A stretch of DNA of 64,000 nucleotides from Enterobacteriaceae bacterium (GTDB lineage Bacteria > Pseudomonadota > Gammaproteobacteria > Enterobacterales > Enterobacteriaceae): positions 558,001-622,000 of the forward strand of contig CABIZV010000002.1 of the NCBI GenBank assembly GCA_902363335.1, read 5' to 3'. Below, in pieces: positions 27,297 to 35,767 of the stretch. Position 1 is the stretch's first letter; each line of letters starts with the position of its first letter. Position numbers and translations under genes: made by a program. The notes beneath the pieces are model-generated. The model was given only the letters and a program-made list of their open reading frames with translations. It had not been told where the DNA came from and did not search any database.

Positions 27297-27917
27297 TTAG
27301 GTTACCGGGATCATAACCACTTCGCGATAGGCCGGGCGCTCAGCAAGCTGCTGATACCAGCGCGCCAGATGTGGACGCGGCTGCCAGGTTTTGACCGTTT
27401 CCAGCAGGTTATAGACAAAAGGCGCCACGGCAATATCGCCGACGCCGAATTGACTGCCTGATAGCCAGGTCTGTGCGGCCAGGGTGTTATCCAGAATATC
27501 GAGCAGGGGTTCACAAGCGACGATCGCCGCCTCTATTTCCGCCATATTGCGCTTTTCAGCCGGCGTGCGTACCAGCCCCAGTAAAATTTTACGGTGCGCG
27601 GGGGAGAGGGTTTCATTGGCCCAATCCATCCATTTCTCGCTTTTAGCGCGCTGGATGGGACTTGCCTGCCATAGCGTGTCGGCACCATATTGCGCCGCCA
27701 GATAGCGCACAATCGAGTTCGATTCCCACAGTACGTCGTCGCCGTCTTTGAGCATCGGAACCAGACCGTTTGGGTTAAGCGCCAGATAGGCCGCATCGTG
27801 GTTCACCCCGAATCCCTGACCCGCCATGATCTGCTCATAAGGCAGCCCGAGCTCGGCCAGCGTCCAGCGTACTTTCTTCACGTTCGTTGAGTTATTGCGT
27901 CCCCACAGCGTAACCAT
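27297..27917 (-). CDS. gstB: glutathione S-transferase GstB (YliJ)
   Basis: A 206-residue GST. The thioredoxin-fold N-terminal domain begins MVTLWGRNNSTNVKKVRWTL and has the substrate-binding ESNSIVRYLA near residue 65; the alpha-helical C-terminal domain follows, ending VVMIPVT. E. coli GstB has nearly the same length and motif order and acts on bromoacetate-type compounds with glutathione. I use ATG 27917 with GGAG five bases before it; the longer frame has no homology. It is the first backbone gene after the island. Confidence 0.92.
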   Translation of the reverse strand: MVTLWGRNNSTNVKKVRWTLAELGLPYEQIMAGQGFGVNHDAAYLALNPNGLVPMLKDGDDVLWESNSIVRYLAAQYGADTLWQASPIQRAKSEKWMDWANETLSPAHRKILLGLVRTPAEKRNMAEIEAAIVACEPLLDILDNTLAAQTWLSGSQFGVGDIAVAPFVYNLLETVKTWQPRPHLARWYQQLAERPAYREVVMIPVT

Positions 27918-28150
27918 AACCACTCCAGTTTTATTAGCGGAGATTAAATGTGAGCGAAACTTAACAATTACGCAATCGCTGTCAAAAAAAATGTCAGGTT
28001 TTAGGCACAACATAGCGATCTTGCGTAAACTTAAAAAACTTTACCAACTCACTGTTTCTTTAAGAGAGTTTCTACGCTATTACTCACCGCCTGATGCAGT
28101 ACGGTTACTGTAGTGGCGTGTTTTTGGGAATGGATACTTGGGTGGCCTTT

Positions 28151-29353
28151 ATGATGTGTAATGCAAACGCCTTTCGGAGCCTTTTAGCAGGCTCAGCGCT
28201 TTTACTTGTGGTTGCGCCTGCGGTGCAAGCGGCGGAACAACTCCCTGATGCACCGGCGATTGATGCACGGGCATTTATTTTAATGGATTATGCCAGCGGC
28301 AAAGTACTGGCTGAAGGCAATGCCGACGAGAAACTCGATCCGGCAAGCCTGACCAAAATCATGACCAGCTATGTGGTCGGTCAGGCGCTGAAAGCGGGAA
28401 AAATTAAGCTACCTGATATGGTCACTATCGGCCGTGATGCCTGGGCTACCGGTAATCCGGCGCTGCGAGGTTCATCGGTGATGTTCCTGAAACCTGGCGA
28501 ACAGGTCTCGGTTGAAAACCTCAATAAAGGGGTGATTATTCAGTCAGGTAACGACGCAAGCATCGCGATTGCGGATTACGTTGCCGGTAGCCAGGACTCC
28601 TTCGTCAGCCTGATGAATGGCTACGCACAAAAAATTGGCCTGACCAACACGACCTTCAAAACCGTTCACGGTCTGGATGCGCCGGGGCAGTTTAGTACCG
28701 CGCGTGACATGGCATTGCTGACGAAGGCGATGATCCACGATGTGCCGGAAGAGTACGCCGTCCATAAAGAGAAAGAATTTACCTTCAACAATATCCGCCA
28801 GCCAAACCGCAACCGTCTGCTGTGGAGTTCTAACCTGAATGTTGACGGGGTTAAAACCGGCACCACGGCAGGGGCGGGATACAATCTGGTGTCATCGGCA
28901 ACGCAGGGCGATATGCGCCTGATTGCGGTCGTGCTGGGCACTAAAAGCGACCGGGTACGTTTTAACGAGTCGGAAAAATTGCTGACCTGGGGCTTCCGTT
29001 TCTATGAAACCGTCACTCCGATTAAACCGGACGCCACCTTTATCAGTCAGCGCGTATGGTACGGTGATTCCAGCGAAGTGAAGCTGGGTGCCGGGGAAGC
29101 GGGTTCGGTGACTATCCCTAAGGGACAGTTGAAGAACCTGAAGGCCAGCTATACCTTAACTCAGCCGCAGCTTACCGCGCCGCTAACCAAAGGGCAGGTG
29201 GTGGGCACCATCGACTTTAAACTCAACGATAAGACCATCGAACAGCGCCCGCTGATTGTGATGGAAGCGGTCGAAGAGGGCGGGTTCGTGAGCCGGATGA
29301 TGGACTTCGTGCTGATGAAGTTCCACCAGTGGTTCGGTAGCTGGTTCTCGTAA
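28151..29353 (+). CDS. dacC: D-alanyl-D-alanine carboxypeptidase DacC (PBP6)
   Basis: A 400-residue low-molecular-weight penicillin-binding protein. A signal peptide ends near residue 27 (PAVQA before AEQ). The active-site motifs are SLTK (Ser66, Lys69), SGN in IIQSGNDAS, and KTG in VDGVKTGTTAG. The C terminus FVLMKFHQWFGSWFS is an amphipathic membrane anchor. It removes the terminal D-alanine from peptidoglycan pentapeptides in the periplasm. The ATG at 28151 (or 28154) gives the E. coli length; earlier ATGs at 28094 and 28130 would block the signal peptide. Confidence 0.94.
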   Translation: MMCNANAFRSLLAGSALLLVVAPAVQAAEQLPDAPAIDARAFILMDYASGKVLAEGNADEKLDPASLTKIMTSYVVGQALKAGKIKLPDMVTIGRDAWATGNPALRGSSVMFLKPGEQVSVENLNKGVIIQSGNDASIAIADYVAGSQDSFVSLMNGYAQKIGLTNTTFKTVHGLDAPGQFSTARDMALLTKAMIHDVPEEYAVHKEKEFTFNNIRQPNRNRLLWSSNLNVDGVKTGTTAGAGYNLVSSATQGDMRLIAVVLGTKSDRVRFNESEKLLTWGFRFYETVTPIKPDATFISQRVWYGDSSEVKLGAGEAGSVTIPKGQLKNLKASYTLTQPQLTAPLTKGQVVGTIDFKLNDKTIEQRPLIVMEAVEEGGFVSRMMDFVLMKFHQWFGSWFS

Positions 29354-29360
29354 CGACCTC

Positions 29361-30119
29361 TTAATACAGCAGCGAAATTTGCTGCTGTTTAGCCAGCGCC
29401 ACCAGCTCGTCATCCGGGCAGGTGTCGCTGGCAATCACATCAAAACGGGTTAAATCGCCCATCCGTGCTGGACGCACTTTGCCAAACTTGCTGTGATCGG
29501 CCACCAGCACGTGGTAGCGCGATTGGCGCATGGCCCAGTGCTTCACCGGCAGTTCCTCAAGATTAAAACAGGTTGCCCCCATCTCAATATCGATACCGGC
29601 TGCGGAGTAGTAGGCAATGTCCGGGCACAGGTGCGTCAACGTATCGTGTTCACTGATAGGTTTGAAAATGGCATTGCTGGCGTGGAACTCACCGCCGCAT
29701 AAAATCGGCCGGCAGTGGGGTTTATCTTGCAGGGCGAGGAAGGTATTGAGCGAGTAGCAAACGGCGGTGAAGGGCAGCTCGTTATCAATGGCGTCAATGA
29801 TCCACGGCGTGGTGGTGCCACAATCGAAAAAGGCCATCTGGTGTGCTTTTAAAAGCTTAGCCGCATGGCGGGCTGCCAGCTTCTTTTCCTCCACCAGTCG
29901 GGTTTTTTGATCGCTTAACAGATAGTGAGGAACGCTGCGCGGCTCCAGCACCACATAGCCGCCCAGCAGCACAACGGGCCCGCTTTCGCTATTGAGATCG
30001 CGACGAATCGTCATTTCGGAAACGCCGAGCAGTGCGGCCGCTTCTTTTAAATGCAGCTTATCGCTGCGTTTTAATGCCTGAATCAGTTGGCTAATTCGCT
30101 CGTCGCGTCGTGTTTCCAT
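29361..30119 (-). CDS. deoR: deoxyribonucleoside regulator DeoR
   Basis: A 252-residue repressor, the E. coli length. The helix-turn-helix is LHLKEAAALLGVSEMTIRRDL (about residues 22-42), followed by a DeoR-type sugar-phosphate isomerase-like effector domain with the DCGTTTPWI segment. It represses the deo genes and is released by deoxyribose 5-phosphate. It is convergent with dacC, only 7 bases apart. Confidence 0.95.
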   Translation of the reverse strand: METRRDERISQLIQALKRSDKLHLKEAAALLGVSEMTIRRDLNSESGPVVLLGGYVVLEPRSVPHYLLSDQKTRLVEEKKLAARHAAKLLKAHQMAFFDCGTTTPWIIDAIDNELPFTAVCYSLNTFLALQDKPHCRPILCGGEFHASNAIFKPISEHDTLTHLCPDIAYYSAAGIDIEMGATCFNLEELPVKHWAMRQSRYHVLVADHSKFGKVRPARMGDLTRFDVIASDTCPDDELVALAKQQQISLLY

Positions 30120-30189
30120 AGTGCCTCTAGTGGAAATGCCCCGGAGAGAATTCCGGAGCTAACGCGGTATTTTACCTGCCAGCGCGAGG

Positions 30190-30798
30190 CTAGTCACGTA
30201 CCCAACCCTTGCGAATTGGCACAGAGAAAACCAGACGGTGAATTTGTTGCAATCGAGGATAAACGGCGGCACCCATAAACTGCCACAGCAGCTGTGCAAC
30301 CATGCATCCCACCAGGCCACACAGGAAACCGCCGAGCATATCCATCGGCCAGTGCACGCCCAGATAGACGCGGGACCAGGCGATGGCGATACCGACAGCC
30401 ATCAGCACCAGGCCCGACCACAGGCGATGCCAGAACAGAAAAGCCAGAGCGAAGGTGAAAATGACCGTGCCGTGATCGCTTGGGAAAGAGTTATCCGCCG
30501 CATGGTGGAGGAAGTTATAGCCGATATTCGCCGCAAATGGACGTTCATGCGGATAGAGTTGACCCATGGTCCAGGAAAGGGCCAGGCTCACGGCGATAGC
30601 CAGCGCCACTTTGACCACCAGATGACGCTGAGCGTGAACCTGCTGGCGTTCCCCCCATAACCACATGACGGCTGCCAGCAGTGGGACGATAAGAATCAGA
30701 TCCTTTGCGATAAAGGTCGCCAGTGAAATTTGCCACTGCGCCGAAGAAGGGGTGGCGTTGACGAGCAAAAACAGCGTGTTATTGAGATTTTCCAGCAT
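30190..30798 (-). CDS. ybjG: undecaprenyl-diphosphate phosphatase YbjG
   Basis: A 202-residue PAP2-family membrane protein. The phosphatase motifs are KX6RP-like GQLYPHERPF, central NSFPSDHGT, and AWSRVYLGVHWPMDML. Multiple membrane helices surround them. It recycles the peptidoglycan carrier undecaprenyl pyrophosphate at the periplasmic face. The upstream gap contains a PmrA-like box (30953-30969), in agreement with reported PmrA control of this gene in Salmonella. A few extra C-terminal residues compared with E. coli end in GWVRD. Confidence 0.93.
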   Translation of the reverse strand: MLENLNNTLFLLVNATPSSAQWQISLATFIAKDLILIVPLLAAVMWLWGERQQVHAQRHLVVKVALAIAVSLALSWTMGQLYPHERPFAANIGYNFLHHAADNSFPSDHGTVIFTFALAFLFWHRLWSGLVLMAVGIAIAWSRVYLGVHWPMDMLGGFLCGLVGCMVAQLLWQFMGAAVYPRLQQIHRLVFSVPIRKGWVRD

Positions 30799-30952
30799 AA
30801 CGTCCCGGCTTCAAAGATGAAGGTTTTATGACAGTCACCTTAAAAAAACATCGCTGGACGGTAAAGCGGTATTGTCTGAATCCGGTACCGACAAGTAAGT
30901 CTCTGGAAATTAAGGTAACGCAATAGGTAGGATTGAGTATAACGTGCGTAAC

Positions 30953-30969
30953 CTTAAACAAACCTTAAC
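30953..30969. promoter_or_regulatory. PmrA-like box between ybjG and mdfA
   Basis: CTTAAA-CAAAC-CTTAAC: two CTTAA half-sites with the five-base spacing of the PmrA box. It is about 155 bases upstream of ybjG and 100 upstream of mdfA. Another half-site-like TTAAGG lies at about 30910. Confidence 0.5.
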
Positions 30970-31070
30970 AACATCAATTTGTGCGAAATCGTAAAGCTGC
31001 GTGATAATTAACTATCACCACTACCGCGCATTGATTAAACTTGCGCGTTTTTATGATGGATGCGAGATAA

Positions 31071-32306
31071 ATGGATACTTCCACTTCTTCCCGGAAACGC
31101 CTGGGGCGTAAGGCGATTCTGTTCCCGCTTTGCCTCGTGCTCTATGAATTTTCCACCTATATCGCTAACGATATGATTCAGCCGGGGATGCTCGCGGTCG
31201 TTAAAGAATTTAATGCCGGTGATGAGTGGGTTCCCACCTCGATGACTGCGTATCTGGCGGGCGGCATGTTTCTGCAATGGCTGCTTGGGCCGCTGTCAGA
31301 CCGTATTGGGCGCCGCCCGGTTATGCTGACCGGCGTTATCTGGTTCATCGTGACCTGTCTTGCCACGCTGCTGGTGCAAAATATTGAGCAGTTTACCTTC
31401 CTGCGTTTTTTACAGGGGGTGAGCCTGTGCTTTATCGGCGCGGTTGGCTACGCGGCGATTCAGGAGTCGTTTGATGAGGCGACCTGCATCAAGATAACGG
31501 CGCTGATGGCAAACGTGGCGCTGATTGCACCTTTGCTTGGGCCATTGGTCGGGGCCGCGTGGATCCATCTTGCCCGCTGGGAAAGCATGTTTGTGCTGTT
31601 CGCGGTGCTGGCGACGATTGCCTACGTGGGGCTATTTAAAGCGATGCCGGAAACGGCGACTCGTCTTGGCGAAAAACTGTCGCTGAAGGCGTTGGGGCAG
31701 GACTATCGCGAAGTGCTTAAAAACGGGCGCTTTGTCGCAGGAGCCCTGGCGACCGGATTTGTCAGCCTGCCTTTGCTGGCGTGGATTGCCCAATCGCCGG
31801 TCATTATTATCAGCGGCGAAAATGCTAGCAGCTATGAATATGGCCTGTTACAGGTGCCTATTTTTGGCGCCCTGATCCTGGGTAACCTGGTGCTGGCGCG
31901 ATTGACCTCCCGTCGTACGGTGCGCGCGCTGATTATTGCCGGTGGCTATCCGATTATGTTCGGCCTGATCCTCGCCGCAGCGGCCACGGTCGTCTCCTCA
32001 CATGCCTATTTGTGGATGACCGCCGGTCTTAGCTTCTACGCTTTCGGGATTGGCCTTGCCAACGCCGGTCTGGTGCGTTTGACGCTGTTTGCCAGTGAAA
32101 TGAGTAAAGGCACGGTTTCTGCCGCGATGGGGATGTTGCAGATGCTGATCTTTACCGTGGGGATTGAGCTAAGCAAACATTGTTATCAGATGGGCGGTAT
32201 TGGCTTGTTTAGCCTGTTTAATCTGGCGGGCGGCGTGCTATGGCTGGTGCTGATGGTGATGTTCTTGCGTGACAGAACGGTCGGCAGCGGCTTGCAGCCG
32301 GAATAA
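31071..32306 (+). CDS. mdfA: multidrug efflux pump MdfA (Cmr)
   Basis: A 411-residue MFS transporter, twelve membrane segments. The acidic residues known for proton and drug coupling, Glu26 (LYEFSTY) and Asp34 (ANDMIQPG), are both present, and the family motif GPLSDRIGRRPVM follows the second helix. MdfA exports chloramphenicol, cationic dyes and other compounds in exchange for protons. The divergent gap from ybjG carries the PmrA-like box. ybjH, found next to mdfA in E. coli, is absent. Confidence 0.95.
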   Translation: MDTSTSSRKRLGRKAILFPLCLVLYEFSTYIANDMIQPGMLAVVKEFNAGDEWVPTSMTAYLAGGMFLQWLLGPLSDRIGRRPVMLTGVIWFIVTCLATLLVQNIEQFTFLRFLQGVSLCFIGAVGYAAIQESFDEATCIKITALMANVALIAPLLGPLVGAAWIHLARWESMFVLFAVLATIAYVGLFKAMPETATRLGEKLSLKALGQDYREVLKNGRFVAGALATGFVSLPLLAWIAQSPVIIISGENASSYEYGLLQVPIFGALILGNLVLARLTSRRTVRALIIAGGYPIMFGLILAAAATVVSSHAYLWMTAGLSFYAFGIGLANAGLVRLTLFASEMSKGTVSAAMGMLQMLIFTVGIELSKHCYQMGGIGLFSLFNLAGGVLWLVLMVMFLRDRTVGSGLQPE

Positions 32307-32402
32307 ACCAGTGGCGCCAGGGAGTTCCCGGCGTCACTTCGTTCGGCCGGGCTACCGGCCGATGTCGTTCTGTAGCCCGGCCAAGCGCAGCGCCGCCGGG
32401 AC
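32306..32402. repeat. REP-like palindromes after mdfA
   Basis: CCCGGCGTCACTTCGTTCGG followed by CCGGGCTAC, then GTAGCCCGGCCAAGCGCAGC...CCGCCGGGA, the same repeat type as at 2283-2362, between the convergent mdfA and ybjI. Confidence 0.75.
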
Positions 32403-32410
32403 CACCGGGG

Positions 32411-33223
32411 TCAGGCAAACGGCGCTTCACCCTTTAGCGCCTTATCAATCATCTCCAGCACGCCTTCTTCGTTATTATGTGGCGCATGGTACCCGGCAAC
32501 GGCCTTGACGGCATCGGACGCGTTAGCCATCGCAAAACCGTATCCGGCCTGCTTCACCATTTCAATATCGTTGCCGCTGTCGCCAAAGGCCACCACTTCA
32601 TCATCATTCACCCCCCAGCGCTCCTGCAATAAGCGCAGACCGTTGGCCTTGTGAACACCTGGAATGATGAGGTCGATACTGCCGTGACCGGTGGTGACCG
32701 CCGTCAGCATATGACCGAGCTTCGCATCCAGCATAGCCTGCATTTCGGGCACTTTTTCGTCTGGAATATTGAGCGCGAATTTCAAAATTGTGTCATCAAT
32801 ATTGGCGAAGCTCTCCACCAGCTCCAGGCGATGGTAATAGTGCGCCGCGATATCAAGGAAGCTTTTATCGTAGCTTTTGAGCGTATAGGCGCTTTCTTTG
32901 CCGCAGACAATAATCTCGATATCCGGGTGAGTCAGCAGGAAGTCGACGATTTGATTGACGTGATCGCGCGGCATAGAACAGTTATAGACCTCCTCGCCCG
33001 CATCTCGTACCCAGCCGCCGTTTTCCGCCACAAAGGCTATCTCATCGACGATTTCCGGGAAGAAAGAGGCAAGCTGATAATACTGGTTACCGCTGGCGAC
33101 CACGAAGTGGATCTGCTGGGCTTTCATCTGCGCGTACTGTTGACGAAAACGCTCGCGGTTATAGGTTTTTTTATCGTTCAGGAATGTGCCGTCCATATCG
33201 ACAGCGATCAGTTTAACGCTCAT
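32411..33223 (-). CDS. ybjI: HAD-family phosphatase YbjI
   Basis: A 270-residue Cof-type HAD hydrolase, a paralogue of YbiV at 2365-3174. Motifs: DMDGTFLNDKKTY near residue 9, VASGNQYYQLASFFPEI, and GDSGNDIEMV near residue 217. E. coli YbjI is described as a flavin mononucleotide-active phosphatase. Its ATG shares one base with the ybjJ stop (TGATG), so the genes are translationally coupled. No unusual residues were noticed. Confidence 0.93.
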   Translation of the reverse strand: MSVKLIAVDMDGTFLNDKKTYNRERFRQQYAQMKAQQIHFVVASGNQYYQLASFFPEIVDEIAFVAENGGWVRDAGEEVYNCSMPRDHVNQIVDFLLTHPDIEIIVCGKESAYTLKSYDKSFLDIAAHYYHRLELVESFANIDDTILKFALNIPDEKVPEMQAMLDAKLGHMLTAVTTGHGSIDLIIPGVHKANGLRLLQERWGVNDDEVVAFGDSGNDIEMVKQAGYGFAMANASDAVKAVAGYHAPHNNEEGVLEMIDKALKGEAPFA

Positions 33224-34425
33224 CAGTGACTCTCCATTACAGTACGGGGCTCCGGTTTGGCCACCGCTTTTGCCACCAGAGCGGCAATCAGAACCAGCGC
33301 CAGTACGGCAAGCATTGCGCTACGCAGGCCGTAATGTTCGCCGAGGAAGCCAAGCAGCGGGGGACCTACGAGGAACGCCAGATAGCCTGTCGTGGCAACA
33401 ACGCTCACGCGGGTAGGGGCATCCGGGCCGGTATCGCTGGCGGCGGAAATGGTTAGCGGGAAGCCCAGCGATGCGCCCAGACCCCATAGGATAACCGACA
33501 CGCCCGCAACCCAAGGGCTGTCGACAAAGATAATCAAGGCTATGCCCAGCGCACCCATCAGCGCGCTGGCCCGAACCACGGTGACGCGGCTGTAGCGGTC
33601 GATGAACCATCCGCCGGTGAAGCGTCCGACGGTCATACCCAACGTGAAGCCTGCGTATATCAGCGAACCGGAAGTTGGGCTAAAACCGTGACCATCAACC
33701 ATCAGTAGCGGCAGCCAGTCGTTAGCAGAACCCTCGGCAAAGGCCATCGCCAGCACCACCACGCCAATCAGCATTAGCTGCATGTCGCGCCAGAACGGCA
33801 CGCCTTTTTCCTGATGCTGCGCATTTTCGGCTTCGTTGCGACCGGTGCCGTCAGGGATAGCCTTGATGGCAATAGCGATAGGGGCAATACCGATAAGCGC
33901 CGCGACCAGAATATGCCACATTGCCGGCAGGCCAAAGGCGGTGACCGCCATGCCGACGCCTGCGCCAACCAGCGTACCTAAACTATAAAAGCCGTGCATC
34001 ATTGGCAGCACGGTCTTTTTCATTTCGCGCTCAACGGCCGCGCCCTCAACGTTAATCGCCACTTCTGCGGAGCCAAAACTGCCCCCGAAGACAGCCAGGC
34101 CGATAGCGAATACCCAGGCTGAACCGAGGTAGAGCGCCAGGCTCAGAATCATCATGCCAACGAGGGCGCACGACATCGTCGTGCGTATCACTGCACGAGT
34201 ACCGAATCGTTTCACTAAAAACGCGGAGCAAAGGATGCCGCTCATCGAACCAATCGACAGCCCAAAAAGGACAATCCCCATTTCTGCCGTGGAGAGAGAT
34301 AAAATATCGCGGATTGCTGGCGTACGTGTGGCCCATGAAGCCATTAATAAACCGGGTAAAAAGAAGAACATAAAGAGTGCCCACATGCGCAGTTGCAGGG
34401 CTTTACGGGAGGTTAACGTTGTCAT
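33223..34425 (-). CDS. ybjJ: MFS transporter YbjJ
   Basis: A 400-residue MFS protein with about twelve hydrophobic segments, starting MTTLTSRKALQLRMWALFMFFFLPG. It closely resembles E. coli YbjJ along its length; the substrate is unknown. I chose ATG 34425 by similarity. The frame continues upstream to 34602 but would overlap the divergent rcdA gene. The start lies 78 bases from rcdA, with an operator-like palindrome between them, so RcdA may control ybjJ-ybjI. Confidence 0.9.
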   Translation of the reverse strand: MTTLTSRKALQLRMWALFMFFFLPGLLMASWATRTPAIRDILSLSTAEMGIVLFGLSIGSMSGILCSAFLVKRFGTRAVIRTTMSCALVGMMILSLALYLGSAWVFAIGLAVFGGSFGSAEVAINVEGAAVEREMKKTVLPMMHGFYSLGTLVGAGVGMAVTAFGLPAMWHILVAALIGIAPIAIAIKAIPDGTGRNEAENAQHQEKGVPFWRDMQLMLIGVVVLAMAFAEGSANDWLPLLMVDGHGFSPTSGSLIYAGFTLGMTVGRFTGGWFIDRYSRVTVVRASALMGALGIALIIFVDSPWVAGVSVILWGLGASLGFPLTISAASDTGPDAPTRVSVVATTGYLAFLVGPPLLGFLGEHYGLRSAMLAVLALVLIAALVAKAVAKPEPRTVMESH

Positions 34426-34472
34426 CCATTCGCGTCGGGTCGGAAAGTGTGCAGACAACACTAACAAGCTTG

Positions 34473-34486
34473 TGTACATTTGTACA
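34473..34486. promoter_or_regulatory. palindromic operator candidate of RcdA
   Basis: TGTACATTTGTACA, two TGTACA units separated by two bases, 18 bases before rcdA in the gap shared with ybjJ. TetR-family repressors usually bind such palindromes in their own divergent promoter. Confidence 0.55.
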
Positions 34487-34503
34487 TAACGTGAAAGGGG
34501 AAA

Positions 34504-35061
34504 ATGATGGCTCGCCGACCGAACGATCCGCAGCGCCGTGAACGTATCATTGATGCGACAATTGAAACGATCGCTATCCATGGAATTAGCGCGGTAACGC
34601 ACCGCAAAATTGCCAGCTGCGCCGATGTGCCGTTAGGTTCAATGACCTATTATTTTGACGGTATTGAAGCGTTATTGGGCGAGGCATTTAACACCTTTAC
34701 TACCCGGATGTCAGAGGAGTACGCCACGTTTTTTACCGACGTGGTGACACAGAGTGATGCTTGCGATGCGGTGGCTAAACTGATTTTCAGCAGCCAGGTA
34801 ACAACGCCAAAAAATATGACGCTGATGTATCAGCTTTACGCGCTGGCGTGCAGTAAGCCCGCAATGAAGGTGATTATGCAAAACTGGATGCACCGCAGCC
34901 AGCAGACGCTGGAGCAGTGGTTCGACCCGGTGACCGCCCGCGCCCTGGATGCTTTTATTGAGGGCATGACGCTGCATTACGTCACCGATCGTCAGCCGCT
35001 GACGCATGATGAGATTCGGGACAGGGTTGGGCGGATAGCGGGGGAGAAGGTAACGCGTTGA
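34504..35061 (+). CDS. rcdA: TetR-family regulator RcdA (YbjK)
   Basis: A 185-residue TetR-type regulator. The N-terminal helix-turn-helix reads RRERIIDATIETIAIHGI...THRKIASCADVPLGSMTYYF (about residues 11-52), with a helical ligand domain behind it. E. coli RcdA regulates csgD and stress genes. It is divergent from ybjJ. In E. coli the small RNA gene rybB follows rcdA; here prophage DNA begins within about 30 bases of its stop. Confidence 0.92.
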   Translation: MMARRPNDPQRRERIIDATIETIAIHGISAVTHRKIASCADVPLGSMTYYFDGIEALLGEAFNTFTTRMSEEYATFFTDVVTQSDACDAVAKLIFSSQVTTPKNMTLMYQLYALACSKPAMKVIMQNWMHRSQQTLEQWFDPVTARALDAFIEGMTLHYVTDRQPLTHDEIRDRVGRIAGEKVTR

Positions 35062-35086
35062 TTGTGATGGATAATTTTATTAGGGT

Positions 35087-35105
35087 AACAAAAAAAATTT
35101 ATACA
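35087..35105. other. left attachment junction of the older prophage
   Basis: AACAAAAAAAATTTAT 26 bases after rcdA, followed by GGGTTAG. The first part resembles the reverse complement of the rybB terminator (AACAAAAAACCCAT) and the region aligns loosely with the better copy at 37839-37867. Probable attL, decayed. Confidence 0.4.
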
Positions 35106-35154
35106 AACGGGTTAGAGAAAAAATCAAATATAATCAACAGGTTGAGTTGATTAT

Positions 35155-35203
35155 AAGGAGTGGCGATTACGTGGAAATGCCAACCGCTGCCGCCACTTGG
35201 CTC
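35155..35203 (-). pseudogene. 3' end scrap of a P2-type integrase
   Basis: GTGGCGATTACGTGGAAATG and the following CCAACCGCTGCCGCCACTTGG align with the 3' end of the intact int gene at 37919-37975. It encodes only the last few residues. Confidence 0.6.
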
Positions 35204-35211
35204 TTAGTGGC

Positions 35212-35487
35212 TTACCTTAAACGCCAGGGGCCACTCTCTTTGACCTGTTCGACTAATCCATCTTCTTCAAGTTCACGTAATAACGCTACGACCCAATATT
35301 GCTGATTCGAGCTAGTAGCCTTCGGTTTTCCTCCCCAATCGAAGCCACAGAGCTTGAACACTTCAGATTGTTTAATTCCTTTGCCATTTTTTTGTCCATC
35401 AGGATGCTTTGCAAGAACAGCAAGTGCCAATTCTTTAGCTTTAGTTCGAAGCTCTAAACCCTGTTTCTGTAACTCGCTCATAATCAT
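35212..35487 (-). CDS. uncharacterised 91-residue protein, winged-helix-like
   Basis: A short protein that I do not recognise. It begins MSELQKQGLELRTKAKELAL and ends LLRELEEDGLVEQVKESGPWRLR. That end looks like the recognition helix and wing of a small winged-helix domain, and a GFDWGGKPKA segment lies in the middle. AAGG precedes the start. It lies between two integrase scraps (35155-35203 and 35570-35670), so it was inserted into, or recombined with, the dead int gene. No hydrophobic segments. It may be a cargo gene of the older prophage. Confidence 0.5.
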   Translation of the reverse strand: MIMSELQKQGLELRTKAKELALAVLAKHPDGQKNGKGIKQSEVFKLCGFDWGGKPKATSSNQQYWVVALLRELEEDGLVEQVKESGPWRLR

Positions 35488-35569
35488 ATTTACCTTTTAA
35501 TCAAGACCGTCCTGATATTACTCTCCAACTTTCAGATGCGCACGTGAGTAGCGTAAATTGGTCTCTGAA

Positions 35570-35670
35570 CCATGGTTGCCAGAGGATTGAAGCGTAAGCC
35601 TTTTCCTGATGATGAGGTACTTAGTGAGCATAGCTTTTATGTGGTGATGACCCTGAATTTGCTGGAAATG
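35570..35670 (-). pseudogene. second P2-type integrase scrap
   Basis: The stretch beginning GGTTGCCAGAGGATTGAAGC, with GTGAGCATAGC and TTTATGTGGTGATGACC further on, aligns with 37970-38070 in the intact int gene (C-terminal catalytic domain), with substitutions and small indels. It is dead. Confidence 0.6.
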
Positions 35671-35767
35671 GTGAGCTGAGAACGCGTAAGCTTTACATCT
35701 TCATGCCATCTTACCTCTTTGCTTAATGTAATCAGTTGGGCCCATTAAGGGCTCAACTAGTTTTACT

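Noticed and set aside
35062..35160. tRNA gene as attachment site
   Set aside because: No cloverleaf or tRNA 3' end is present. The similarity is to the rybB terminator instead.
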